Assembly (NCBI GenBank): GCA_964590075.1
Contig: CAZPXS010000008.1
Coordinates: forward strand, 1-38,958
Direction of reading: 5' to 3'
Length of the DNA: 38,958 nt
DNA from: JAGDVO01 sp964590075 [NCBI: uncultured Aquificales bacterium]
GTDB taxonomy: Bacteria; Thermosulfidibacterota; Thermosulfidibacteria; Thermosulfidibacterales
A model generated the notes under the pieces. It had not been told where the DNA came from and searched no databases. It was given only the letters and a program-made list of their open reading frames with translations. A program made the translations under genes and the position numbers. Of the stretch, positions 1 through 8,340 are shown one piece after another (the stretch's first letter is position 1; every line of letters begins with the position of its first letter).

Positions 1-96
1 GTTGCTAGCCTACCTATGAGGGATTGAAACGGATCTACACTCAGCACTCTCGCTACCCAACTCCTCGTTACTACCCTACCTCTGAGGGATTGAAAC
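1..96 (+). CRISPR. Trailer end of a CRISPR array (two repeats, one spacer)
   Basis: Two 30-nt units at 1-30 and 67-96 both begin GTT and end in the identical 14-mer GAGGGATTGAAAC preceded by T. They differ at three positions (repeat positions 4, 8 and 16) and flank a 36-nt spacer (31-66). The 3' end GATTGAAAC is typical of repeats of several type I and III systems. No third unit follows 96, so the array runs off the left edge and this is its distal end. The changes in the last unit fit terminal-repeat decay. No cas gene lies in the window. Confidence 0.85.
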
Positions 97-181
97 ACAT
101 ATAAGCAATAATACCTTATGCGCTAAGAAAAGACTATATGTCACTTAGCTTCACGTCCACCCTAAAGCCATCCTCCCTGAT

Positions 182-1308
182 TTAATGGTCTATGGTCTTT
201 AAAAATTCAGTTACTATATTCCCCAACTCTGCAAATTCAATAAGAAAAGCATCATGACCATGGGGAGATACAAGTTCCCTATACACAGCCTTGCCCCCAG
301 TTTCGTTTATTATATCTGCAACCTCTCTTACCTGGCAAGGTGGATACAATATATCACTGGAAATACCTATTACTAAGCATGGACATTTGATCCGGCTTAA
401 GGCTTCTTCATAAGAACCAAACCCCCTACCCACATCATGGAGATCCATGGCCTTGGTAAGGTAAAGGTAAGAGTTAGCATCGAAACGTTCGACCAGCTTA
501 CGTCCTTGATAGTACAGATAGTTCTCTACTTCAAAGCGACTCTCCAGCCTGAAAAGATCCTCCGGTTCACCGTTTATTACCCGTCCGAATTTAAAGGACA
601 TACACTCGTCGCTCTTATAAGTAATGATACCAATCATACGAGCTAAGGCTAAACCCTTTTCTGGTCCAGGAGTACCGTAATAGTCGCCACCACGCCAAGC
701 CGGATCCATATAGATGGCCTCTCGCTGTACCGCATTGAAGGCTATATTCATAGCCGAGGAGCGCCCCGGCGCTGCTATAACTATAAGGGAAGAAAGAAAC
801 TCTGGATATAGTACACCCCACTCCAGAGCTTGCATTCCACCCAAAGAACCACCAATAGCCGTAACCAAACGTTTTACCCCAAGTTCTTCAAGAAGCACCC
901 TCTGTACCCTGACCATATCTCGAACAGTAACCACGGGAAAATCCAGACCATAGGGCTTTCCAGTAGCTGGATTAATAGAAGAAGGACCTGTAGTTCCATA
1001 ACAGCTTCCCAGCACGTTAGAGCATATCACGAAATAACGTTCAGTGTCCAAGGGACGGCCAGGTCCCACCATAGGGTCCCACCAACCAGGCTTTCTATCA
1101 TCCGGCCTATGCCACCCCGCTGCATGGGCACTCCCTGTTAGAGCATGGAGGATAAGTATGGCGTTATCTCCTGAGGAATTTAAGCGACCATAAGTCTCAT
1201 AGGCCACAGTGATGGGCCCCAGCTTTTTCCCACATTCTAATACAAATTCATTGGGTGGATTAGCAAAGGTATAATACTGCGTCTTAACTATTCCTACATT
1301 CCCAGCAT
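182..1308 (-). CDS. metX: Homoserine O-acetyltransferase MetX (apparent frameshift at codon 3)
   Basis: Acylates homoserine to give the substrate of MetY in methionine synthesis; cytoplasmic alpha/beta hydrolase. Counting from a GTG at 1207 (341 residues), the nucleophile motif GGSLGGMQ has Ser121, with Asp285 in SSDILYPP and His318 in SPHGHDAFL as the rest of the triad. That GTG lies inside the conserved opening VAYETYGRLN, so it cannot be the native start. In the same frame the family-like sequence VGIVKTQYYTFANPPNEFV continues upstream without any ATG, GTG or TTG. A strong Shine-Dalgarno GAGGAGG (1321-1315) sits 6 nt before ATG 1308-1306, which is one base out of frame. Adding one G to the GGG at 1303-1301 gives MLGNVGIVKTQ and a 375-residue protein, the usual family length. 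Second gene of metYX. Whether the lesion is real or a base-calling error is open. Succinyl rather than acetyl specificity is not excluded. Confidence 0.85.
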
Positions 1309-1343
1309 TTCTAACCTCCTCTATTAATAATTTTAGCTTAAAC

Positions 1344-2639
<1,296 letters not shown>

Positions 2640-2664
2640 CTAGGCGGGATTTCATCTCTGGCAT

Positions 2665-2821
2665 AAAAAACCTCCCCGACAAGAAGAGGCAAAAACCTCC
2701 TTTGCCCCTCATCTCGGAGAGTAATAACGCCACGCGGGGATCAATGTTTTTACCTTTATAGTAAGTCCTATACATACTCGAAAGTAAAGCCATGAGCTTC
2801 ATCAAACTAGCTCCCATCCCC
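2665..2821 (-). promoter_or_regulatory. Structured leader RNA of metYX with terminator-like end (candidate riboswitch or attenuator)
   Basis: Read on the minus strand, GGGGAT (2821-2816) pairs perfectly with ATCCCC (2741-2736). It encloses about 75 nt that can form GAGCT/AGCTC and TTTAC/GTAAA stems, giving a closed multi-stem domain. Next comes a hairpin, GAGGGGCAAA (2710-2701) against TTTTTGCCTCTTC, then an outer CTCCGA/TCGGGGAG pairing and six T (2670-2665), which looks like an intrinsic terminator. The ATCCCC strand can instead pair with GAGGGG of the terminator stem, so the two folds compete. S-box (SAM-I) conserved blocks and the T-box core are absent. The ligand is unknown. Confidence 0.5.
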
Positions 2822-2870
2822 TTTCAATAAAAGTAGCAGTACCGCCCCCAATTGTGTAAAAGTGGGTCCT

Positions 2871-2899
2871 CTTATATCTTTTCTTTTACTCTTTGTCAA
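2871..2899 (-). promoter_or_regulatory. Sigma70-type promoter of metYX
   Basis: Minus strand: -35 TTGACA at 2899-2894, a 17-nt spacer, and -10 TATAAG at 2876-2871. The predicted transcription start is near 2864, leaving a leader of about 235 nt before the metY ATG. Confidence 0.75.
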
Positions 2900-2946
2900 G
2901 AGTAACCCGACTTAAATGTTGTCGAAGTATAATATTGCCACAGAGT

Positions 2947-3026
2947 AAACGGATTTAGAAACGCCTGAATTTAAAAGAATCTCAATGGAACCTCCCTACA
3001 GGAACTATGAGATTCTTGATCCGTTT
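2947..3026. repeat. Nested inverted repeat between the metYX and thi4 promoters
   Basis: Two concentric perfect arm pairs. The outer is AAACGGAT (2947-2954) with ATCCGTTT (3019-3026). The inner is AAGAATCTCA (2975-2984) with TGAGATTCTT (3008-3017). It lies upstream of both divergent -35 boxes, so neither promoter should transcribe it. It may be a small non-autonomous element, a cruciform or a binding region. Apart from this repeat, 2900-3040 shows no gene. Confidence 0.6.
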
Positions 3027-3040
3027 CTTAATTCCTCTAC

Positions 3041-3069
3041 TTGACAAAAGAAACGAGAGAGTGTATAAG
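3041..3069 (+). promoter_or_regulatory. Sigma70-type promoter of thi4
   Basis: TTGACA (3041-3046), a 17-nt spacer and TATAAG (3064-3069) place the transcription start near 3076, about 30 nt before the TPP aptamer. Confidence 0.75.
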
Positions 3070-3104
3070 TTTTACCTATAATAAGAAAATTAATACCCGT
3101 TACG

Positions 3105-3266
3105 GGCACCGGGGGTGCTGGGGCTTAAACCCCGGCTGAGAGGACCGAAATGGTCCAACCCTTGGAACCTGATCCGGGTAATACCGGCGGAGGGAAGGTG
3201 CCTTTCCATCAGGTTCCAAGGCTCCCCGGTAAACCTAATATAAAACAACAAAGAAGGAGGGGAGCC
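3105..3266 (+). promoter_or_regulatory. TPP riboswitch (THI element) with translational expression platform
   Basis: P1 is GGCACC (3105-3110) with GGTGCC (3197-3202). Between them are the conserved blocks GGCTGAGAGGACC, ACCCTTGGAACCTGAT and the CCGG-GTAATA-CCGG arm followed by CGGAGGGA, the hallmarks of the thi-box. Downstream, ATCAGGTTCCAAGG (3208-3221) is the exact 14-nt complement of aptamer bases 3160-3173. The overlapping GGCTCCCC (3220-3227) is the exact complement of GGGGAGCC (3259-3266), which holds the Shine-Dalgarno and abuts the ATG. The reading is: TPP bound, aptamer formed, ribosome site hidden; TPP absent, 3208-3221 captured by the aptamer strand, ribosome site free. Confidence 0.93.
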
Positions 3267-4058
3267 ATGAGAAACGGGATATTCAAAGGTGTCAGCGAAG
3301 CATCAATCAGTAGGGCGATCTTGGAAGGGTTCTACAGAGACCTTTCGGAAGCCTTAAATGCTGATGCGTTTGTCGTAGGTGCAGGACCTTCCGGATTGGT
3401 AGCGTCTTACGAACTTGCAAAGGCGGGATTGAAGGTCTTTGTCATTGAGCAAAACAACTACCTCGGAGGAGGTTTCTGGCTCGGCGGATACTTCATGAAC
3501 ACCATAACGGTACGCTACCCGGCAAACGAAATATTCGACGAGATAGGAATAAGATACGAAGAAGTTGATGACGGGTTATACGTCACCTATGGACCCCTCG
3601 CCACATCAAAGCTAATAGCCGCTGCTACCGAAAGTGGTGTTCGTTTCTTACAGTTGACCATTCTTGACGACCTAATCGTAAAAGATAACAGAGTGGCCGG
3701 TGTGGTAGTAAACTGGAGTCCGGTAAGAGCCTTGCCAAGATCTATCACATGTGCCGACCCTATAGCTCTTGAAGGGAAGTTTGTTATAGACGCATCTGGA
3801 CACGATGCAGTGGCGGTTAAGAAGTTAGCAGAAAGGGGCCTTATTGAGGTAAAAGGAATGGGTGCTATGAATGTAAATGCCTCAGAAGACGCCGTGGTTG
3901 AGCATACAACGGAAGTATATCCTGGGTTAATAGTATGTGGTATGGCTGTTGCTGAAACCTTCGGTCTCAACAGAATGGGACCAACATTCGGCGGAATGCT
4001 TCTTTCTGGAAAAAAGGCTGCTTGTCTGGTACTGGAACTCTTAGAAGTTAAGGTTTAA
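3267..4058 (+). CDS. thi4: Thi4-type thiazole synthase (archaeal-length, FAD/NAD-fold)
   Basis: Makes the adenylated thiazole precursor of thiamine from NAD, glycine and a sulfur source; family knowledge, cytoplasmic. From ATG 3267 (Shine-Dalgarno GGAGGGGAG) it is 263 residues, close to the archaeal enzymes; in-frame ATGs further upstream fall inside the riboswitch. It has the Rossmann motif VVGAGPSGL (residues 36-44), the E61 acidic end of beta-2, GGGFWLGGYF, the D175-A-S-G-H-D block and the C-terminal GPTFGGMLLSGKKAA. Cys162 in TCADP sits where I believe yeast Thi4 carries its sulfur-donating Cys (CMDP) and methanogen enzymes carry His. That would suggest a suicide, single-turnover type, but the alignment is from memory. 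TPP control ties it to thiamine supply. Ribose-1,5-bisphosphate isomerase, the frequent mis-annotation of this family, is less likely given the riboswitch. Confidence 0.92.
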   Translation: MRNGIFKGVSEASISRAILEGFYRDLSEALNADAFVVGAGPSGLVASYELAKAGLKVFVIEQNNYLGGGFWLGGYFMNTITVRYPANEIFDEIGIRYEEVDDGLYVTYGPLATSKLIAAATESGVRFLQLTILDDLIVKDNRVAGVVVNWSPVRALPRSITCADPIALEGKFVIDASGHDAVAVKKLAERGLIEVKGMGAMNVNASEDAVVEHTTEVYPGLIVCGMAVAETFGLNRMGPTFGGMLLSGKKAACLVLELLEVKV

Positions 4059-4079
4059 AGGTAAAAGATTTAAAAAATA

Positions 4080-4099
4080 AGGGGGCTTTCATGCCCCCT
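4080..4099. terminator. Perfect GC hairpin after thi4
   Basis: AGGGGGC (4080-4086) and GCCCCCT (4093-4099) form a 7-bp stem with a 6-nt loop, 21 nt after the thi4 stop. On the plus strand it is followed by A rather than T. The T-rich side belongs to a minus-strand transcript. It may act in 3'-end formation or mRNA protection more than as a classical terminator. Confidence 0.5.
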
Positions 4100-4133
4100 A
4101 AAAAATACCTATAAAAATTCCTAAAATCATTAG

Positions 4134-4176
4134 TTGAAATTAGTCCGAGAAATACCTATCATTCTAATTATGATAG
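4134..4176 (+). promoter_or_regulatory. Promoter with overlapping palindrome upstream of wrbA-like gene
   Basis: TTGAAA (4134-4139), 17 nt, then TATCAT (4157-4162). The palindrome CTATCAT (4156-4162), 7 nt, ATGATAG (4170-4176) covers the -10 box and the start site, the position expected of a repressor operator. The regulator is not identifiable from the window. Confidence 0.55.
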
Positions 4177-4218
4177 CATCGTTAGGATACTAAAGCCTTG
4201 GTTTAAGGAGAGGATAAG

Positions 4219-4827
4219 ATGAAGGTGCTAATCGTTTACTATAGTACCTATGGAAATACCTATAAGATGGCTCTTGAGGTGGCAAAAGGGGTTGAAGAGG
4301 TAGAGGGAGCCGAACCTGTCATCCGTACTGTACCGGAACTTATTCCACCGGAAATAATAGAGTCCCGTGAGGATATGAAAAGGGGAAAGGAATTACAAAA
4401 GGATGTGCCTATCGTTACCCTCGATGACTTCCGTGAGGCAGGAGCCATTGCCTTTGGAACTCCTACACGTTTCGGAACAGTCTCCGCTCAGTTAAAAAAT
4501 CAGATCGATAAACTCTCTCCCCTTTGGCAGGAAGGAGCCCTCGAAGGGAAACCAGCCGGTATCTTTGTATCAACTTCCACCCTCCATGGCGGACAGGAAA
4601 TGACCATCTTTTCCCTCCTACCAGCACTTCTCCATTTTGGTATGATCTTCGTTGGAGTCCCCTACTCGGTGAAAAATCTCTTTACCACCAGCGGAGGTGG
4701 AGCACCCTACGGACCAGGACATGTAGCAGGTCACGATAATTTAAGGGAACTCGATGAAGACGAAAAGGCTATTCTCCGCGCCTTTGGAAAGAGACTGGCA
4801 GAAATCGGCCTAAAACTACAAAAATAA
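4219..4827 (+). CDS. wrbA: WrbA-like NAD(P)H:quinone oxidoreductase (flavodoxin fold)
   Basis: FMN-dependent two-electron reductase of quinones, thought to avoid semiquinone and oxygen radicals in the cytoplasm. At 202 residues it matches WrbA length. The FMN phosphate loop YYSTYGNTYKMA (residues 8-19) opens the flavodoxin fold. GTPTRFGTVSAQLKNQID and the later STSTLHGGQEMT and TTSGGGAPYGPG segments are WrbA hallmarks. ATG 4219 follows AAGGAGAGG. A palindrome over the promoter suggests dedicated, perhaps redox-linked, repression (inference). The next gene begins 49 nt downstream on the same strand, so the two may be cotranscribed. Confidence 0.9.
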   Translation: MKVLIVYYSTYGNTYKMALEVAKGVEEVEGAEPVIRTVPELIPPEIIESREDMKRGKELQKDVPIVTLDDFREAGAIAFGTPTRFGTVSAQLKNQIDKLSPLWQEGALEGKPAGIFVSTSTLHGGQEMTIFSLLPALLHFGMIFVGVPYSVKNLFTTSGGGAPYGPGHVAGHDNLRELDEDEKAILRAFGKRLAEIGLKLQK

Positions 4828-4876
4828 GAACTCCCTACTTATCAAGATAAAAACCAGAAACGGTAAACGACAAGAT

Positions 4877-5989
4877 ATGGCTATAGGTGTATGTAAAATC
4901 TGTAACAGGGAAAAGTTAGTAGCTTCTGTGCTATCTATATGTAAGGACTGTATTAAAAACAACTTTGCTCTAATCAAACCTATTTTAGATAGGGTTCATC
5001 GGGAAACAAGAAAAGTCTTTTCTCTTCCCAAAGAAGCCCCCAAGATGGAAGATGGAATAGGATGCAGAATCTGCGCAAAGAGCTGTAAAATCTCGAATGG
5101 AGAAGATGGATACTGCGGGCTGAGGAAGAACTTAAATGGAAAACTAATAGGACCTAAGGATAGTGAAACAAGGGCTTCCTGGTATCTTGATCCACTCCCC
5201 ACCAACTGTGTGGCTGACTGGATATGTCCGGCCGGAACCGGTTGCGGTTATCCACAATATGCCTATAAGCCCGGGCCGGAGTATGGATACTATAACCTTG
5301 CCGTTTTCTTTGAGGCCTGTAACCTAAACTGCCTTTACTGCCAGAACTGGCATTTCAAATACAACACCTTTAAAACTCCCTATCCCAGTATCGAGGATTT
5401 CCTTAAAGCCCTAACCCCAAAAGTAGCTTGTATATGCTATTTCGGTGGAGATCCTTCACCTCAGGCCCCCTTTGCCATAAAGGCGAGCTATGAAGCCCTA
5501 AAAAACAAAAAGGGAAAAATTCTCAGAATATGCTGGGAAACTAACGGACTTTTTAGCCCAGACCTCCTTCCCAAAATCATTGAACTTTCACTTGTCTCCG
5601 GTGGAATAATAAAGTTCGATCTCAAAGCCGTAAGTCCTGAGATCTATTACGCTTTAACAGGTGGAGAGGTTACACAGGTTCTCGAAAATTTCCGAAAGGT
5701 AGCAGCGTACATTGAAAAAAGACCCGAGGTTCCTCTTCTTACTGCAAGCACTCTCCTTGTACCCGGATATGTGGAGGAAGATGAAGTGGAAAGAATCGCT
5801 AACTTTATAGCCGAGGTAAACCCTGAAATCCCCTATAGATTACTCGCCTTCTCACCCCAGTTTTATATGAGAGATCTACCCCTTTTCCCCAGAAAAAAGG
5901 CTCTACGAGCTCTTGAAATAGCAAAGGCTGTAGGTCTAAAAAGAGTCTCCTTAGGAAATGAACATCTATTAAGCTCCGACGCTCTGTGA
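4877..5989 (+). CDS. PflA-like radical SAM protein with N-terminal cysteine pairs
   Basis: Radical SAM enzyme of the pyruvate-formate-lyase-activase-like group; substrate unknown. The 4Fe-4S site is CNLNCLYC (C148, C152, C155), followed by QNWHF as in this family, and CYFGGDPSPQ provides the SAM-contact glycine motif. Before the barrel there are CxxC pairs at C6/C9 and C22/C25, resembling a zinc knuckle, and a second set C63, C66, C70, C80 (GCRICAKSC to GYCGLR), also seen in this family and possibly holding another metal site. No glycyl-radical enzyme lies nearby. It has no clear Shine-Dalgarno and follows the wrbA-like gene closely. The SAM class is secure; a true PFL-activase role is doubtful without a partner. 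Confidence 0.85.
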   Translation: MAIGVCKICNREKLVASVLSICKDCIKNNFALIKPILDRVHRETRKVFSLPKEAPKMEDGIGCRICAKSCKISNGEDGYCGLRKNLNGKLIGPKDSETRASWYLDPLPTNCVADWICPAGTGCGYPQYAYKPGPEYGYYNLAVFFEACNLNCLYCQNWHFKYNTFKTPYPSIEDFLKALTPKVACICYFGGDPSPQAPFAIKASYEALKNKKGKILRICWETNGLFSPDLLPKIIELSLVSGGIIKFDLKAVSPEIYYALTGGEVTQVLENFRKVAAYIEKRPEVPLLTASTLLVPGYVEEDEVERIANFIAEVNPEIPYRLLAFSPQFYMRDLPLFPRKKALRALEIAKAVGLKRVSLGNEHLLSSDAL

Positions 5990-6048
5990 AAAATATAAAG
6001 GACCAATAACGAGATCCCCATTAGGATAATCAAGAACCCTCAATCATA

Positions 6049-6855
6049 TTACAGTTCCACAATCCTTGCACCCTCAGCAAGTGCTTCGGGTGTGAGATTA
6101 AAGAGCTCATCGAAGAGATGGACCTTGAAACTAGCAGGACCTGAGGCCTTACGGGCAGCTAGTTCTGCCGCCAGACCAAAAAAGGCAAGAGCTCCTACCG
6201 CCGCCACCAAGTAATCTTTTTCCACCGCGGCAAAGGTAGCGATAGCAGTGGTGACCATGCATCCCGAACCGGTAATGGTGGTAAGTAGGGGATGACCATT
6301 GTCCACCCCCAACACCCTCTCCCCATCGGAAACAAAATCCCTCCTACCGGTTATTACGACCACAGTCTCCCATGACATAGCAGCCTGGCGGGAAACCCCA
6401 GCAGGATCCTCAACCCCTCTTACACTTTCCACTCCCCTTACTTCTGCTTCAAGTCCTAAAAGCGCGCCTATCTCTCCGGAATTACCCCTCACCACACTTA
6501 CCTTAAGTTCCCTTAAAAGCTTAAGAGCCGACTCAGTCCGGAGCTTAGTTGCACCTGCCCCAACAGGATCAAGCACTATGGGGATACCAAGTTCCGAAGC
6601 TTTTCTTCCAGCTTCAAGCATAGCCTCAACCAAGGGTAGAGTAAGAGTACCAATGTTGAGCACCAAAGCCGAAGCCTTAGAAGTCATCTCGGCCACCTCC
6701 TCAAGAGCATGAGCCATGACCGGAAGACCCCCCAGATGCAAGGTTAAGTTGGCAGTATCATTCATCACAACATAGTTAGTGATGTGGTGGATGAGAGGCC
6801 TCTCTTGCCGTATACGGGCCAAATCCTCAGCAATTCTTTCCTTTAGGCTTTTCAT
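6049..6855 (-). CDS. thiM: Hydroxyethylthiazole kinase
   Basis: Phosphorylates 4-methyl-5-(2-hydroxyethyl)thiazole, salvaging the thiazole half of thiamine. At 268 residues it matches the family. Visible motifs are HHITNYVVMNDTANLTL near the N terminus, GTLT, VLDPVGAGAT (94-103), RGNSGEI (123-129) and ITGSGCM (194-200), where C199 aligns with the conserved active-site cysteine of the ThiK fold. The start ATG overlaps the stop of the upstream transporter gene by 4 nt (ATGA), so translation is probably coupled. With thi4 in the same window, both de novo and salvage routes to thiazole are present. No TPP riboswitch precedes this operon. Confidence 0.95.
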   Translation of the reverse strand: MKSLKERIAEDLARIRQERPLIHHITNYVVMNDTANLTLHLGGLPVMAHALEEVAEMTSKASALVLNIGTLTLPLVEAMLEAGRKASELGIPIVLDPVGAGATKLRTESALKLLRELKVSVVRGNSGEIGALLGLEAEVRGVESVRGVEDPAGVSRQAAMSWETVVVITGRRDFVSDGERVLGVDNGHPLLTTITGSGCMVTTAIATFAAVEKDYLVAAVGALAFFGLAAELAARKASGPASFKVHLFDELFNLTPEALAEGARIVEL

Positions 6856-8171
6856 TTAACCACCTCCATCAAAGGCTGTCCTTTAGTCTCACGACCCAGA
6901 ACCGCTGTAGTGAGCCCACCCAACAGGAAGGATAAAGCATAAAGAGTAAGGGCTGCAGTTAGAGAAATGGAAAGTAAATAAGCCCCAAGCGTAGGAGCAA
7001 TAGCCCCGGCTATTCTGGTCATACCGCTCGCCCATCCCATACCCGTGGCCCGAACCTCTGTAGGATAGAGCTCAGGAGTGTAGGCGTAGAGACAACCCCA
7101 AGCACCCAGGCAGAAAAAGCTCATGAGTATAGCCGACTCTAATATTGAGTAGAGTTCTGTTGCCACTGCAAATAGGTAGGTAAAAAGACCACTCATAACC
7201 ATGTAGAAAACGAGAGTCGGCCTCCTACCCCACCTCTCAACAAGGTAAGCAGCCGAGAAGTAACCGGGAAGCTGAGCAAGAGACATCAGGAAAACGTTAG
7301 CGTAAGTCTGGAGAAAAGTAAAACCGCGAGCCACTAATATCTTCGGGAGCCAGATGAAAACACCGTAATACCCCAGCGATATGGTAAACCAAACTATCCA
7401 TAGCATCAGAGTAACAGGCAAAAGGTTACCTCTCCAGAGGGCGGAAACCGTGACTCTGGTCCGGCGAGTTTCAACCACAAGTCCCGGTATCTCTACTTCA
7501 ACACCGTTTTCCTTAGCAACCTGTTCAAGAACTCTGCGAGCCTCCTCTTCCCTACCACTTATAAGTAGATACCGTGGAGATTCAGGAACGTATCGACGTA
7601 TAAAGTAGACTATTACACCGGGTAGGGCTGAAACAGCCAAGAGAGTCCTCCAGCCAACTTTCGGTACAATAAGCCACGCAAGACCCGCCGCTATAATTGA
7701 CCCGATAGCCCAGAAGCTTTCCAAAATAACTAAATAATGCCCCCTCTTCTTTCTGGGTAGGTATTCAGCGAAAATGGAATAATCAACCGGTAGTGTCCCT
7801 CCTACTCCAAACCCCGTTAAAGCCCTGAAAAGAACAAGTAACGGAAAGTTAGGGGCGAGGGCCGATAGAAAACCGAATAAAGAGTCAACCAGGATAGTAA
7901 GTTGGAAGCCAAGTCGCCGGCCGATATAATCTGAAATGGTTCCCCAGAACCAAGCACCAACCAGCATTCCAAGGAAAGTGGCAGTGCCAAGAAAACCAGC
8001 CTGAACCGTTGAAAGTTTCCACTCCTTCATCAGTGCCGGAATGACAAAGGAAATGATAAGGACTTCCATAGCATCGGCAGCCCAGCTAGCACCGCATATG
8101 AAAAGTAGCTTTATCTGAAATCTTCCAAAACCTATTCTTTCTATAGCTTCTTCAAGGGTAAGTTTCTCCAC
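6852..8171 (-). CDS. MFS transporter coupled to thiM (candidate thiazole or thiamine-precursor importer)
   Basis: Twelve-helix major facilitator of the sugar/organic-acid/SV2-like branch. GTISDYIGRRLGFQ in loop 2-3 is the MFS signature, repeated in the second half as VERWGRRPTLVF; RYVPESPRYLL after helix 6 is typical of the SP/AAHS branches. I place the start at GTG 8171, which follows AAAGGAGG by 6 nt; a TTG two codons upstream overlaps that Shine-Dalgarno. That gives 439 residues. The ATGA overlap with thiM is the main clue to its cargo: uptake of hydroxyethylthiazole or thiamine for salvage. This is inferred from context only, and the family also carries aromatic acids and metabolites. Confidence 0.85.
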   Translation of the reverse strand: MEKLTLEEAIERIGFGRFQIKLLFICGASWAADAMEVLIISFVIPALMKEWKLSTVQAGFLGTATFLGMLVGAWFWGTISDYIGRRLGFQLTILVDSLFGFLSALAPNFPLLVLFRALTGFGVGGTLPVDYSIFAEYLPRKKRGHYLVILESFWAIGSIIAAGLAWLIVPKVGWRTLLAVSALPGVIVYFIRRYVPESPRYLLISGREEEARRVLEQVAKENGVEVEIPGLVVETRRTRVTVSALWRGNLLPVTLMLWIVWFTISLGYYGVFIWLPKILVARGFTFLQTYANVFLMSLAQLPGYFSAAYLVERWGRRPTLVFYMVMSGLFTYLFAVATELYSILESAILMSFFCLGAWGCLYAYTPELYPTEVRATGMGWASGMTRIAGAIAPTLGAYLLSISLTAALTLYALSFLLGGLTTAVLGRETKGQPLMEVVK

Positions 8172-8340
8172 AGTCAACCTCCTTTAACTTTGAAATCGTT
8201 CCAATAATTCCCATGCTAAGGCATAGGATTCCAAGTAGCGGCATTTCCCATGAAGGCCCCCAAAAGTATGGAAGGGATGGACCTCTCCAACCCGGGACTA
8301 GGAAGCAAAGAGGAAGCATACCCTACCATGCCTTTTCTCC

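Noticed and set aside
615-1141. Open frames opposite and within metX
   Set aside because: They shadow a well-conserved enzyme, lack ribosome sites and have no protein-like features.
2641-2870. SAM-I (S-box) or T-box leader of metYX
   Set aside because: The conserved S-box blocks and the T-box core sequence are not present on the minus strand; only the general architecture fits a riboswitch.
3150-3266. N-terminal extension of Thi4 from ATG 3150
   Set aside because: The extension is translated riboswitch sequence; ATG 3267 has the ribosome site and gives the family length.
8172-8340. TPP riboswitch before the MFS-thiM operon
   Set aside because: No CTGAGA or ACCTGAT blocks on either strand; only an ATGC-CTTA-GCAT hairpin is seen.
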